Assembly: GCA_039808325.1 (NCBI GenBank)
Contig: JBDHSU010000053.1
Location: 1 to 24,799, forward strand
Source of the DNA: JAFKKS01 sp039808325
Lineage (GTDB): Bacteria; Pseudomonadota; Alphaproteobacteria; Rhizobiales; Xanthobacteraceae
DNA: 24,799 bases
Direction of reading: 5' to 3'
The notes below the pieces were generated by a model. It had not been told where the DNA came from, searched no databases, and saw only the letters and a list, made by a program, of their open reading frames with translations. Shown one piece after another: positions 15,484 to 23,065 of this stretch. Positions within the stretch are counted from its first letter, which is position 1, and each line of letters starts with the position of its first letter. The position numbers and the translations under genes are program-made.

Positions 15484-16932
15484 GTGACGGAGACGAAATC
15501 CAGCAAGGCGGCATCCGACGGGGGTTCTCCGCGGCGCGTCTTCATCAAGTCGTTCGGCTGCCAGATGAACGTCTACGACGCGCAGCGCATGGCCGACGCG
15601 CTGTCGGCCGAAGGCTATGTCGAAACCGCGACGCCCGACGACGCCGATCTCGTCCTCCTCAACACCTGCAACATCCGCGAGAAGGCGGCCGAGAAGGTCT
15701 ATTCCGATCTCGGGCGCATCCGCGTGCTGAAGGATGCCGCGGCGCGCGAAGGCCGCCGCGTGACGGTCGGCGTCACCGGATGCGTGGCGCAGGCCGAAGG
15801 CGCCGAGATCGTCGCGCGCGCCCCGACGGTCGATCTCGTCGTCGGTCCGCAGAGTTATCACCGCCTGCCGTCGATCTTGAAACAGAGCGCCAAGGGCGCG
15901 GTGATCGACACGGAGTTCGCGGCGGAGGACAAGTTCGATTTTCTCGCGCCGCCGAGCCGCGCGGCGACCCGCGCCCGCGGCGTCACCGCGTTCGTCACCG
16001 TGCAGGAAGGCTGCGACAAGTTCTGCACCTTCTGCGTCGTTCCCTATACCCGTGGCGCGGAGGTTTCGCGCCCGGCCGCGAAGATCGTCGCCGAGGTCGC
16101 GCGGCTTGTCGACGCGGGCGTGCGCGAGGTGACGCTGATCGGTCAGAACGTCAACGCCTATCACGGCGAAGGGCCGGACGGGCGGACGTGGTCGCTCGCG
16201 AAGCTGTTGGCGCGATTGAGCGAGGTGCCGGGATTGGCACGGCTGCGCTACACCACCAGTCATCCGAATGACATGGACGACGATCTCTGCGCCGCGCATC
16301 GCGATCTGCCGACGCTGATGCCGTTTCTGCATCTGCCGGTGCAATCGGGATCGGACCGGATGCTGTCGGCGATGAACCGCCGCCATACGTGCGCCGACTA
16401 TCTGCGCGCGGTCGAACGCCTGAAGACGGCGCAGCCCGGTATCGCCTTCTCCTCCGACTTCATCGTCGGCTTCCCGGGCGAGACGGACGGGGATTTCCAG
16501 GCGACGCTCGATCTCGTCGCCGAGGTTGGCTTCGCGGCGGCCTATTCCTTCAAGTATTCACCGCGGCCGGGCACGCCGGCGGCGGACATGAGCGAACAGG
16601 TCCCCGAGGACGTGAAGTCCGCACGGTTGGCGCAACTGCAGGCGCTGATCGACCGCGAACAGGCGGCGTTCAATGCTCGCTGCGTTGGGCGGACCTTCGA
16701 CGTCCTGCTGGAGAAGCCCGGGCGCCATCCCGGGCAAATCACCGGCCGCTCGCCCTACCTGCAGCCGGTGCAGGTGATGGCCGATACCGCCGATATCGGC
16801 CGCATCGTCCCTGTGCGCATCGAAGACGTGCGCGTCTACAGCTTGCTTGGATCGCGGCTTGCGGCGCAGGATCGGCAAAACGAGTCCGTGGCGCCGGCGC
16901 CACGGGAGGCAGCCATCGCTCACGGAACTTGA
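15484..16932 (+). CDS. miaB: tRNA-2-methylthio-N6-(dimethylallyl)adenosine synthase MiaB
   Basis: Radical-SAM methylthiotransferase that adds the 2-methylthio group to i6A37 of tRNAs reading UNN codons. The 482-residue product has the N-terminal UPF0004 domain with its auxiliary cluster cysteines Cys26 (GCQMN), Cys62 (NTCNIR) and Cys100 (TGCVAQ). The radical-SAM triad Cys177/Cys181/Cys184 (GCDKFCTFCVVPYTRG) follows, with a C-terminal TRAM region. I chose GTG 15484 because it gives a sensible N-terminus; the frame is open to 14926, but that part overlaps the SDR gene. The stop overlaps a possible TTG start of phoH. It heads the phoH-ybeY-lnt run. Confidence 0.96.
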   Translation: MTETKSSKAASDGGSPRRVFIKSFGCQMNVYDAQRMADALSAEGYVETATPDDADLVLLNTCNIREKAAEKVYSDLGRIRVLKDAAAREGRRVTVGVTGCVAQAEGAEIVARAPTVDLVVGPQSYHRLPSILKQSAKGAVIDTEFAAEDKFDFLAPPSRAATRARGVTAFVTVQEGCDKFCTFCVVPYTRGAEVSRPAAKIVAEVARLVDAGVREVTLIGQNVNAYHGEGPDGRTWSLAKLLARLSEVPGLARLRYTTSHPNDMDDDLCAAHRDLPTLMPFLHLPVQSGSDRMLSAMNRRHTCADYLRAVERLKTAQPGIAFSSDFIVGFPGETDGDFQATLDLVAEVGFAAAYSFKYSPRPGTPAADMSEQVPEDVKSARLAQLQALIDREQAAFNARCVGRTFDVLLEKPGRHPGQITGRSPYLQPVQVMADTADIGRIVPVRIEDVRVYSLLGSRLAAQDRQNESVAPAPREAAIAHGT

Positions 16933-16940
16933 GAGAGCTT

Positions 16941-17978
16941 TTGCGCACACCGACACAGAGCCAATACCCGTCACCGGCCGCCTTGGCGGCGGCATCCCGT
17001 CAACAGATCGATCTCGCTTTCGACGATAACCGGCTCGCTTCGACGCTGTTCGGACAATACGGACAGAATCTCAGCCTGATCGAACGTCGCCTCAACGTCA
17101 CCGCCGAACAGCGCGGCAACCACGTCATGCTCGAAGGCTCGCGCGATGCCATCGCGCAGGCGAAGCATGTGCTCGAAGGCCTCTACGAGAGCCTCAAGCG
17201 CGGGCGCGACCTCACCTCCGGGGACGTCGAGGGGGCGGTGCGCCAGTCGCTGGCGCAGGGAACGTTGTTCCCCGCCGAGGCGGGCGGCAAGAATGCGGGT
17301 TTCACGGAAATCAATCTGCGCAAGCGCCCGGTGCGGGCGCGCACGGCGGCGCAGGACGCCTATCTGCGCGCGCTCAATCGCAACGCGCTCGTCTTCGGCA
17401 CCGGACCGGCCGGCACCGGCAAGACGTGGCTCGCGGTCGCGCACTGCATCGCGCTCTACGAGCGCAAGGAAGTGGACCGCATCATCCTCTCGCGCCCGGC
17501 GGTCGAAGCCGGCGAGCGCCTCGGATTCCTTCCCGGCGACATGCGCGAGAAGGTCGATCCGTATCTGCGTCCCGTCTATGACGCGCTTTACGACCTCATG
17601 GATTCGCGCATCGTCGAGCGCGCGCTGCAAAGCGGCGAGTTCGAGATTGCGCCGCTTGCCTTCATGCGCGGGCGCACGCTCGCCAATGCCGCGATCATCC
17701 TCGACGAGGCGCAGAACACGACCTCGATGCAGATGAAGATGTTCCTCACGCGGCTCGGCGAGAACTCGCGCATGATCGTCAACGGGGATCCGAGCCAGAT
17801 CGATCTGCCCGGCGGACAGAAATCCGGCCTCGTCGAGGCGGTCGAACTCCTGAAGGATGTCGAGGGCGTCGATTGCGTGACCTTCACCGCGGCGGATGTG
17901 GTGCGCCACGAACTCGTCGGGCGCATCGTCGCGGCCTATGACGCTGCGGCGCAGGCGCGGCGTGAGGGGCATCTGTGA
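16941..17978 (+). CDS. phoH: PhoH-family ATPase
   Basis: PhoH-like P-loop protein, 345 residues. An N-terminal KH-like segment (about 25-85) precedes the PhoH ATPase core, with Walker A GPAGTGKT at 155-162 and Walker B IILDEAQ at 252-258. The family is linked to RNA metabolism and is nearly always adjacent to ybeY. No ATG or GTG is available at the right place. TTG 16941 with GAGAGAG just upstream is my choice; TTG 16929, which overlaps the miaB stop, is the alternative. The frame extends back to 16389 only as a shadow of miaB. It overlaps ybeY by four bases. Confidence 0.94.
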   Translation: MRTPTQSQYPSPAALAAASRQQIDLAFDDNRLASTLFGQYGQNLSLIERRLNVTAEQRGNHVMLEGSRDAIAQAKHVLEGLYESLKRGRDLTSGDVEGAVRQSLAQGTLFPAEAGGKNAGFTEINLRKRPVRARTAAQDAYLRALNRNALVFGTGPAGTGKTWLAVAHCIALYERKEVDRIILSRPAVEAGERLGFLPGDMREKVDPYLRPVYDALYDLMDSRIVERALQSGEFEIAPLAFMRGRTLANAAIILDEAQNTTSMQMKMFLTRLGENSRMIVNGDPSQIDLPGGQKSGLVEAVELLKDVEGVDCVTFTAADVVRHELVGRIVAAYDAAAQARREGHL

Positions 17979-18514
17979 CGGTGCGCCCGCGCGGCGCCAA
18001 GGCGCCGGCGCCGAAGGTCGAGGTGCTCGTTCAATCCGCGCTCTGGAAGCGCGAGGCGAAAATCGCGGCGCGCTTGCGGGCGGCGATCGCGGCGGCGGCA
18101 GTCCGCCTCGGCGAACGGGACGCGCCGTGCCCGGTGACGCCGACACCGAGCCCGCCGTCGCGGGCCCTGCTGGCGCTCGCCCTGAGCGACGACGAGGCGA
18201 TACGGGCGCTCAACCGCGATTGGCGCGGCAAGGACACGCCGACCAATGTGCTGTCGTTTCCCGTCGCCGCGGCGGGAAGAACCCTGCGCGGTCCGGTGCC
18301 CTGGGGCGATGTCATCATTGCTTACGAGACCACGGCACGGGAGGCCGATGAGGCAGGCAAGAGTTTCGCGGATCACGCCGCGCATCTCGCCGTCCACGGT
18401 TTTCTGCATCTCGCCGGCTACGATCACGAGAAAGACATCGACGCGGAGGTGATGGAGGGGCTGGAACGTGCGATTCTCGCGCGAATCGGCATCCCTGATC
18501 CTTATGCGTCCTGA
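17975..18514 (+). CDS. ybeY: Endoribonuclease YbeY, rRNA maturation factor
   Basis: Zinc-dependent endoribonuclease for 16S rRNA 3' maturation and ribosome quality control. The 179-residue protein carries the signature HGFLHLAGYDH, giving the metal ligands His141, His145 and His151. Upstream are the conserved NRDWRGKDTPTNVLSFP segment (80-96) and the GDV motif (111-113). GTG 17975 overlaps the phoH stop (GTGA), a typical coupled start. In most relatives a corC/tlyC haemolysin-like gene follows, but here the next sequence is a palindromic repeat and then lnt. Confidence 0.95.
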   Translation: MTVRPRGAKAPAPKVEVLVQSALWKREAKIAARLRAAIAAAAVRLGERDAPCPVTPTPSPPSRALLALALSDDEAIRALNRDWRGKDTPTNVLSFPVAAAGRTLRGPVPWGDVIIAYETTAREADEAGKSFADHAAHLAVHGFLHLAGYDHEKDIDAEVMEGLERAILARIGIPDPYAS

Positions 18515-18557
18515 GAGACATAATCAGTTGCAGCAACACTGCCGCCACTCTCGATGT

Positions 18558-18689
18558 CGTCATCCTGAGCGCGGGAAAGCCGCGTCTCGAAGGATGGCCG
18601 AGACGCGCGTAGCCAAGACGCGGGTGATCAAGATAAGGGCCGTCGTCCTTCGAGGCTCGGCGCTTTGCGTCGCGCACCTCAGGATGACG
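18558..18689. repeat. Intergenic palindromic repeat, CGTCATCCTGAG / CTCAGGATGACG type
   Basis: Outer arms CGTCATCCTGAG (18558-18569) and CTCAGGATGACG (18678-18689) are perfect inverted copies. Inner arms CTCGAAGGA (18586-18594) and TCCTTCGAG (18646-18654) also match exactly. It is the clearest copy of the repeat family in the window and nearly fills the ybeY-lnt gap, ending 38 bases before the lnt start. It probably forms a hairpin in the transcript. Confidence 0.88.
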
Positions 18690-18727
18690 GGTTCGATGTG
18701 TCGCCCCCTCGTTACCGTTTCGGCTTG

Positions 18728-20326
18728 ATGCTGACCCGCATCTCAAACGCCGTCGTGTTGGCTTGGGGATGGCGCCGCGCCGCCATCGCCTTCGTCGCCG
18801 GCGCCGTGTCCACGCTGGCGCTGGCGCCGTTCTACGCGTGGCCGTTGCTGTTCGTCACCTTCCCCGTTCTCGTGTGGCTGATCGACGGCGCCTCGGCGGG
18901 GCGCTTCGGGCGCGCGATGAGCGCTGCCGCCGCCGGCTGGTGGTTCGGCTTCGGCTACTTCGTCGCCGGGCTCTACTGGGTCGGTATCGCATTCCTCGTC
19001 GACGCCAAGACGTTCGCGTGGCTGATGCCGTTCGCGGTGCTGGGGCTGCCGGCGTTTCTCGCGATCTTCACCGCGCTCGGAACAGCGCTCGCCGGCGCAT
19101 TGTGGACGCCGGGGCCGTCGCGCGTGTTGGCGCTGGCCGCGAGCCTCACCGTCGCCGAGTGGGTGCGCGGGCATGCATTCAGCGGATTTCCCTGGAACGC
19201 TTTCGGCTATGCGCTGACGGCGCCGCTCGCCTTGGCGCAAAGCGCCGGACTGGTCGGGCTTTGGGGCCTGACGTTTCTGGCGGTGGCGATTTTCGCAAGC
19301 CCCGCCGTGCTCGCGGACGATCGCGCCGATACGCCGCGGCCGTGGCTCGCGCCGGCGGCCTCCATCGCGGTGCTGGCGCTGATGGCGATCTACGGCGCGG
19401 GACGGCTTTCCGCGCTGCCGACGGCGTTCGTCGACGGCGTGAAGCTGCGCATCATGCAGCCGAACCTGCCGCAGGACACGAAGTTCAACTACGGCGCGCG
19501 CGCCGAGGTGATGCGCCGCTACCTCGCGCTATCGGCGCGTCAAAACGCCGACGGTAGCGGTGGCGACGGCTTGAACGGGATCACGCATCTGATCTGGCCG
19601 GAGTCGGCGTTTCCCTTCCTGCTCACCCGCGAGCCGGATGCGTTGGCGCAGATCGCCGCCCTCTTGCCGAAAGGCACCGTGTTGATCACCGGCGCGGCGC
19701 GCGGCGAGCCGCCGCTTCGCCCCGGCGACGGGCTTCGCGCCTACAATTCGATCTACGTCATCGATCACGACGCGTCGGTTCTCGGCGTGTACGACAAAAC
19801 GCATCTCGTGCCGTTCGGAGAGTATCTGCCGCTCCAGTCGCTGTTGGAGAGTATGGGGCTGCAGCAGCTCACCAAGGTGCATGGCGGCTTCCTGGCGGGG
19901 ACACGCCGCCGCCTGCTCGCTATTCCGCGCGCGCCGTCGGCGCTGCCGCTGATCTGCTACGAGATCATCTTCCCCGGTGCCGCGGTTCCCGCCGGCCCGC
20001 GCCCCGGATGGATGTTGAACCTCACCAATGACGGGTGGTTCGGCGACAGCACCGGGCCGTACCAGCATTTCCAGCAGGCCCGTGTGCGAGCGATCGAGGA
20101 GGGGCTGCCGCTGGTGCGCGGCGCCAATACCGGCATTTCCGCGGTGGTGGATCCACTCGGCCGGGTGGTGAAGGCGTTGCCGCTCGGCACGGAGGCTGTG
20201 CTCGACGCGGCGCTGCCGAAGCCGGTCGCCCCGCCGCTGTATGTCCGCATAGGGGATAGCGGCGCCTTGATTTTGGTTGGGGCAGCCTTGCTTTGGGCCT
20301 TCAGACGGCGCATTCAAAAATATTGA
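18728..20326 (+). CDS. lnt: Apolipoprotein N-acyltransferase Lnt
   Basis: Inner-membrane enzyme that adds the third acyl chain to the N-terminal cysteine of lipoproteins. The 532-residue protein has an N-terminal membrane region (about 10-225, six or so segments) and a periplasmic nitrilase-like domain. The catalytic triad is visible as Glu292 (IWPESAFP), Lys357 (YDKTHLVPFGEYLP) and Cys410 (ICYEIIFP). A final membrane segment lies near the C-terminus. ATG 18728 fits the usual N-terminus but lacks a clear ribosome site; the frame opens at 18665 inside the repeat. No corC gene precedes it. Confidence 0.95.
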   Translation: MLTRISNAVVLAWGWRRAAIAFVAGAVSTLALAPFYAWPLLFVTFPVLVWLIDGASAGRFGRAMSAAAAGWWFGFGYFVAGLYWVGIAFLVDAKTFAWLMPFAVLGLPAFLAIFTALGTALAGALWTPGPSRVLALAASLTVAEWVRGHAFSGFPWNAFGYALTAPLALAQSAGLVGLWGLTFLAVAIFASPAVLADDRADTPRPWLAPAASIAVLALMAIYGAGRLSALPTAFVDGVKLRIMQPNLPQDTKFNYGARAEVMRRYLALSARQNADGSGGDGLNGITHLIWPESAFPFLLTREPDALAQIAALLPKGTVLITGAARGEPPLRPGDGLRAYNSIYVIDHDASVLGVYDKTHLVPFGEYLPLQSLLESMGLQQLTKVHGGFLAGTRRRLLAIPRAPSALPLICYEIIFPGAAVPAGPRPGWMLNLTNDGWFGDSTGPYQHFQQARVRAIEEGLPLVRGANTGISAVVDPLGRVVKALPLGTEAVLDAALPKPVAPPLYVRIGDSGALILVGAALLWAFRRRIQKY

Positions 20327-20339
20327 ATACAGTATCCAA
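20323..20339. promoter_or_regulatory. AT-rich near-perfect palindrome upstream of the XRE gene (candidate operator)
   Basis: TTGAATAC-A-GTATCCAA is an 8+1+8 inverted repeat with one mismatch, overlapping the lnt stop codon. An adjoining ATTCAA-AAATA-TTGAAT repeat (20312-20328) shares its left arm, and TACCA-GAGGT-TGGTA follows at 20344-20358. The 200-base gap to the XRE gene holds no other gene. It may bind the XRE protein or another regulator; this is inference. Confidence 0.4.
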
Positions 20340-20527
20340 TCGCTACCAGAGGTTGGTACCGTTGGACCGCTGCGCAAATTAACATGGATCATTCTGCATC
20401 TTTCCCACATCGGTCTGAGCAGCTTTTGGCCTTAGAGTTCGCCCGCTTATTTTGTGCATTTGCTTGCTGTATGAGAAAACTGCCCGAAATCGCGGTGCCT
20501 CGCTTCGACGACAGGAGTTCTTGTTAA

Positions 20528-20932
20528 ATGGCGATGAAGGCGCCCAACCCGATCGACAAGCATGTCGGTAGTCGTGTTCGCATGCGTCGCATGATGCTGA
20601 GCATGAGCCAGGAAAAATTGGGCGCCGCACTCGGCCTGACTTTCCAGCAGGTGCAAAAATACGAGAAGGGGACCAATCGCATCGGCGCGAGTCGCCTGAT
20701 GCAGATTTCCGAGACGCTGCAGGTCCCGGTGGCCTTCTTCTACGAGGGGGCGCCGAGTGGCGCCGGCGGCGCCGGTTTCGGCGAAGCGCAATCCCCCGCC
20801 TATGTGTCGGATTTCCTGGCGACGTCGGACGGACTCTCTCTGGTCAAGGCATTCCAGCAGATTCCGGACGGCAAGGTACGGCGGCGGATCGTCGATCTGG
20901 TTGAAGCGATCGCCAACCAGCCGAGCGATTGA
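20528..20932 (+). CDS. XRE-family helix-turn-helix transcriptional regulator
   Basis: 134 residues. The XRE/Cro-type HTH occupies about 9-70: VGSRVRMRRMMLSMSQEKLG, then the recognition helix region LTFQQVQKYEKGTNRIG. A Gly/Ala-rich linker (75-84) leads to an acidic-to-basic C-terminal helix region (about 92-130) that could mediate dimerisation. The same kind of gene sits between lnt and metK in many Hyphomicrobiales. Its targets are not evident from the sequence. The ATG has a good AGGAG site at 20514-20518. The AT-rich palindromes 170-200 bases upstream could be autoregulatory sites. Confidence 0.92.
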   Translation: MAMKAPNPIDKHVGSRVRMRRMMLSMSQEKLGAALGLTFQQVQKYEKGTNRIGASRLMQISETLQVPVAFFYEGAPSGAGGAGFGEAQSPAYVSDFLATSDGLSLVKAFQQIPDGKVRRRIVDLVEAIANQPSD

Positions 20933-20940
20933 CGGCGCGG

Positions 20941-20960
20941 CCTCGCTTCATCGTGCGAGG
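20941..20960 (+). terminator. Short hairpin after the XRE gene
   Basis: CCTCGC (20941-20946) and GCGAGG (20955-20960) form a perfect six-pair stem with an eight-base loop, starting eight bases after the XRE stop. No T-run follows, so termination activity is only possible. Confidence 0.35.
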
Positions 20961-20977
20961 GACGGGGGCGAGGCACC

Positions 20978-21060
20978 TTGACCCCGCCAAAAGACGCTGC
21001 AACAACCGCGCGGTCGAAAGCGGCCGCGGGTCGCGGCGAGGGGCGGCCTCTCGGGGTCAA
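20978..21060 (+). promoter_or_regulatory. Potential structured RNA leader upstream of metK
   Basis: TTGACCCCG (20978-20986) is the exact reverse complement of CGGGGTCAA (21052-21060), which would close an 83-base domain. Inside it CGCGGTCG (21009-21016), an AAAG loop and CGGCCGCG (21021-21028) form an eight-pair stem with one G-T wobble. The domain ends 93 bases before the metK ATG, a plausible place for a regulatory leader of a SAM synthetase gene. I do not recognise the SAM-II pattern that alphaproteobacteria use, so no riboswitch class is assigned. It could instead be the end of the XRE transcript. Confidence 0.35.
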
Positions 21061-21091
21061 AGCATACCCATCGCTTATCTTTTTGATTGAT

Positions 21092-21131
21092 CACGATCTT
21101 TTCCGAACGTCCGCTTCCGCTCGAGATCGTG
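21092..21131 (+). promoter_or_regulatory. Inverted repeat next to the metK ribosome site
   Basis: CACGATCT (21092-21099) and AGATCGTG (21124-21131) are exact inverted copies separated by 24 bases. The right arm ends five bases before the metK ribosome site AAGGAAGGT (21136-21144). It may be an operator or an RNA stem that influences translation start. Confidence 0.45.
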
Positions 21132-21153
21132 TTCCAAGGAAGGTCTGTGCCTG

Positions 21154-22347
21154 ATGTCGCGCAAGAATTACCTCTTCACCAGTGAGTCCGTTTCCGAAGG
21201 CCATCCGGACAAGGTCTGCGACCGCATTTCCGACGAGGTCGTGGACGCGTTTTTCGAGCATGCCGCGCGGGAAGGTCTGGAGCCGGGCCAGGTGCGCGTC
21301 GCCTGCGAAACGCTGTGCACCACCAACCGCGTCGTCATCGCGGGCGAAACGCGCGGACCGAAGAGCGTCACGCCGGAATTGATCACGCAGCGCGCGCGCG
21401 CCGCGATCAAGGACATCGGCTACGAGCAGGACGGTTTCCACTGGGAGAAGGCGAAAGTCGAGGTGCTGCTGCATGCGCAGTCGGCCGATATCGCGCAGGG
21501 CGTCGATTCCAGCGGCAACAAGGACGAAGGCGCGGGCGACCAGGGCATCATGTTCGGCTATGCCTGCCGCGAGACGCCGGAGCTGATGCCGGCGCCGCTC
21601 TATTACTCGCACAAGATCCTCAAGCTGATGGCGGAGGCGCGCCACGCCGGCACCACCGACAAGCTCGGCCCCGACGCCAAGAGCCAGGTGACCGTGCGCT
21701 ACGACAACGGTAAGCCGGTCGAGGCGACGCAGATCGTCGTCTCGACGCAGCACCTCGACGAGAAGCTCACCTCCGACGACATCAAGGCGATCGTCGAGCC
21801 GTACGCGACGAAGGCGCTGCCGGCGGGATGGGTCACCAAGAACACCGTGTGGCACGTCAACCCGACCGGCAAGTTCGTGATCGGCGGCCCCGACGGCGAC
21901 TGCGGGCTCACCGGCCGCAAGATCATCGTCGACACTTATGGGGGCGCGGCCCCGCATGGCGGCGGCGCCTTCTCCGGCAAGGACCCGACCAAGGTCGACC
22001 GCTCGGCGGCCTATGCCGCGCGCTATCTGGCGAAGAACGTGGTGGCCGCCGGCCTCGCCGACCGCTGCACGATCCAGCTCTCCTATGCGATCGGCGTCGC
22101 CAAGCCGCTGTCGCTCTATGTCGATCTCGCCGGCACCGGCAAGGTCGACGAGGAAAAGCTCGAAAGCGTGCTCAGCGAGGTGATGGACCTGACCCCGCGC
22201 GGCATTCGCTCGCACCTCAATCTCAATCGTCCGATCTATGCGCGCACCGCGGCCTACGGGCACTTCGGCCGCGCGCCGGAGGCTGACGGTGGCTTCTCCT
22301 GGGAGCGGACCGATCTCGCCGACGCCATCCGCGCCGCCGTCAACTGA
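21154..22347 (+). CDS. metK: S-adenosylmethionine synthetase
   Basis: Makes S-adenosylmethionine from methionine and ATP, in the cytoplasm. The 397-residue protein is slightly longer than E. coli MetK. Signature regions are GHPDK (16-20, ATP/metal site), GAGDQGIMFGYA (126-137) and GGGAFSGKDPTKVDRS (269-284, phosphate-binding loop). The start ATG 21154 follows AAGGAAGGT. It supplies the methyl donor used by the neighbouring trmB and by miaB, although that proximity need not be functional. Two inverted repeats sit in its leader. Its last 59 bases overlap the probable start of trmB. Confidence 0.97.
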   Translation: MSRKNYLFTSESVSEGHPDKVCDRISDEVVDAFFEHAAREGLEPGQVRVACETLCTTNRVVIAGETRGPKSVTPELITQRARAAIKDIGYEQDGFHWEKAKVEVLLHAQSADIAQGVDSSGNKDEGAGDQGIMFGYACRETPELMPAPLYYSHKILKLMAEARHAGTTDKLGPDAKSQVTVRYDNGKPVEATQIVVSTQHLDEKLTSDDIKAIVEPYATKALPAGWVTKNTVWHVNPTGKFVIGGPDGDCGLTGRKIIVDTYGGAAPHGGGAFSGKDPTKVDRSAAYAARYLAKNVVAAGLADRCTIQLSYAIGVAKPLSLYVDLAGTGKVDEEKLESVLSEVMDLTPRGIRSHLNLNRPIYARTAAYGHFGRAPEADGGFSWERTDLADAIRAAVN

Positions 22348-23065
22348 CGGCGCGCGGCCGCGCGCGCGTTCCGCCGCGGACGATCCGCAGGCTCAAAGCG
22401 GCGCCTTTTTCGGGCGCCGCAAAGGGCACCGTCTGCGTGCCGGCCAGGCGGGTCTGTTCCAGGGGCTCTTGCCTCGCCTCGCGCTCGACCTCACGCAGCC
22501 GGCGCCAATGCTTGCGACGCTCTTTCCCGTCGCCGTCGAGTCCGTGCGGCTGGAGATCGGTTTCGGCGGCGGAGAGAATCTGATCGCGGAAGCGGGCGCG
22601 CATCCGGCGGTCGGGTTCATCGGTTGCGAGCCGTTCGTGAATGGCATGGCGAAGGCGCTCGCGGCGATCGATGCGGCGGGCCTGCGCAATATCCGTCTGC
22701 ATCACGGCGACGCCGCCGACCTGTTGCGCTGGCTGCCCGCCGCGTCGCTTGCGCGCATCACGCTGCTCTATCCCGACCCGTGGCCGAAGAAGCGGCACTG
22801 GAAGCGCCGCTTCGTGCAGGACGAACGTATTCCCGCTTTCGCGCGCGCCTTGCGGCCGGCCGGCGAGTTCCGCTTCGCCAGCGATATCGAGGACTACGTC
22901 GCGTGGACACTTGCACGTTTCCTGCGCGCAGAGGATTTCATCTGGCCGGCGTCGCGCGCCGACGATTGGCGCAAGCCTTGGGCGGGATTTTCCGGCACGC
23001 GCTACGAGGCGAAGGCGCTGCGCGAGGGCCGCCGCGGAACGTATCTGACGTTCGTGCGGAGATAA
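22289..23065 (+). CDS. trmB: tRNA (guanine-N7-)-methyltransferase TrmB
   Basis: SAM-dependent methylation of G46 in tRNA. The conserved domain begins GAFFGRRKGH (38-47 from this start), with the SAM-binding loop EIGFGGGEN (89-97), GCEPF, HHGDAADLL, the family hallmark PDPWPKKRH (162-170), and a closing SGTRYEAKA motif. There is no ATG, GTG or TTG between the metK stop and the domain. The best start is GTG 22289, preceded by GGAGG at 22278-22282 with a six-base spacer, which overlaps metK by 59 bases; ATG 22238 is the other option. The product is 258 residues, longer than usual at the N-terminus. The stop lies in an inverted-repeat arm. Confidence 0.92.
   Translation: MASPGSGPISPTPSAPPSTDGARPRARSAADDPQAQSGAFFGRRKGHRLRAGQAGLFQGLLPRLALDLTQPAPMLATLFPVAVESVRLEIGFGGGENLIAEAGAHPAVGFIGCEPFVNGMAKALAAIDAAGLRNIRLHHGDAADLLRWLPAASLARITLLYPDPWPKKRHWKRRFVQDERIPAFARALRPAGEFRFASDIEDYVAWTLARFLRAEDFIWPASRADDWRKPWAGFSGTRYEAKALREGRRGTYLTFVRR

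Noticed and set aside
20933..21153. SAM-II riboswitch in front of metK
   Set aside because: The characteristic SAM-II sequence pattern was not recognised in the leader; only unclassified inverted repeats are reported.
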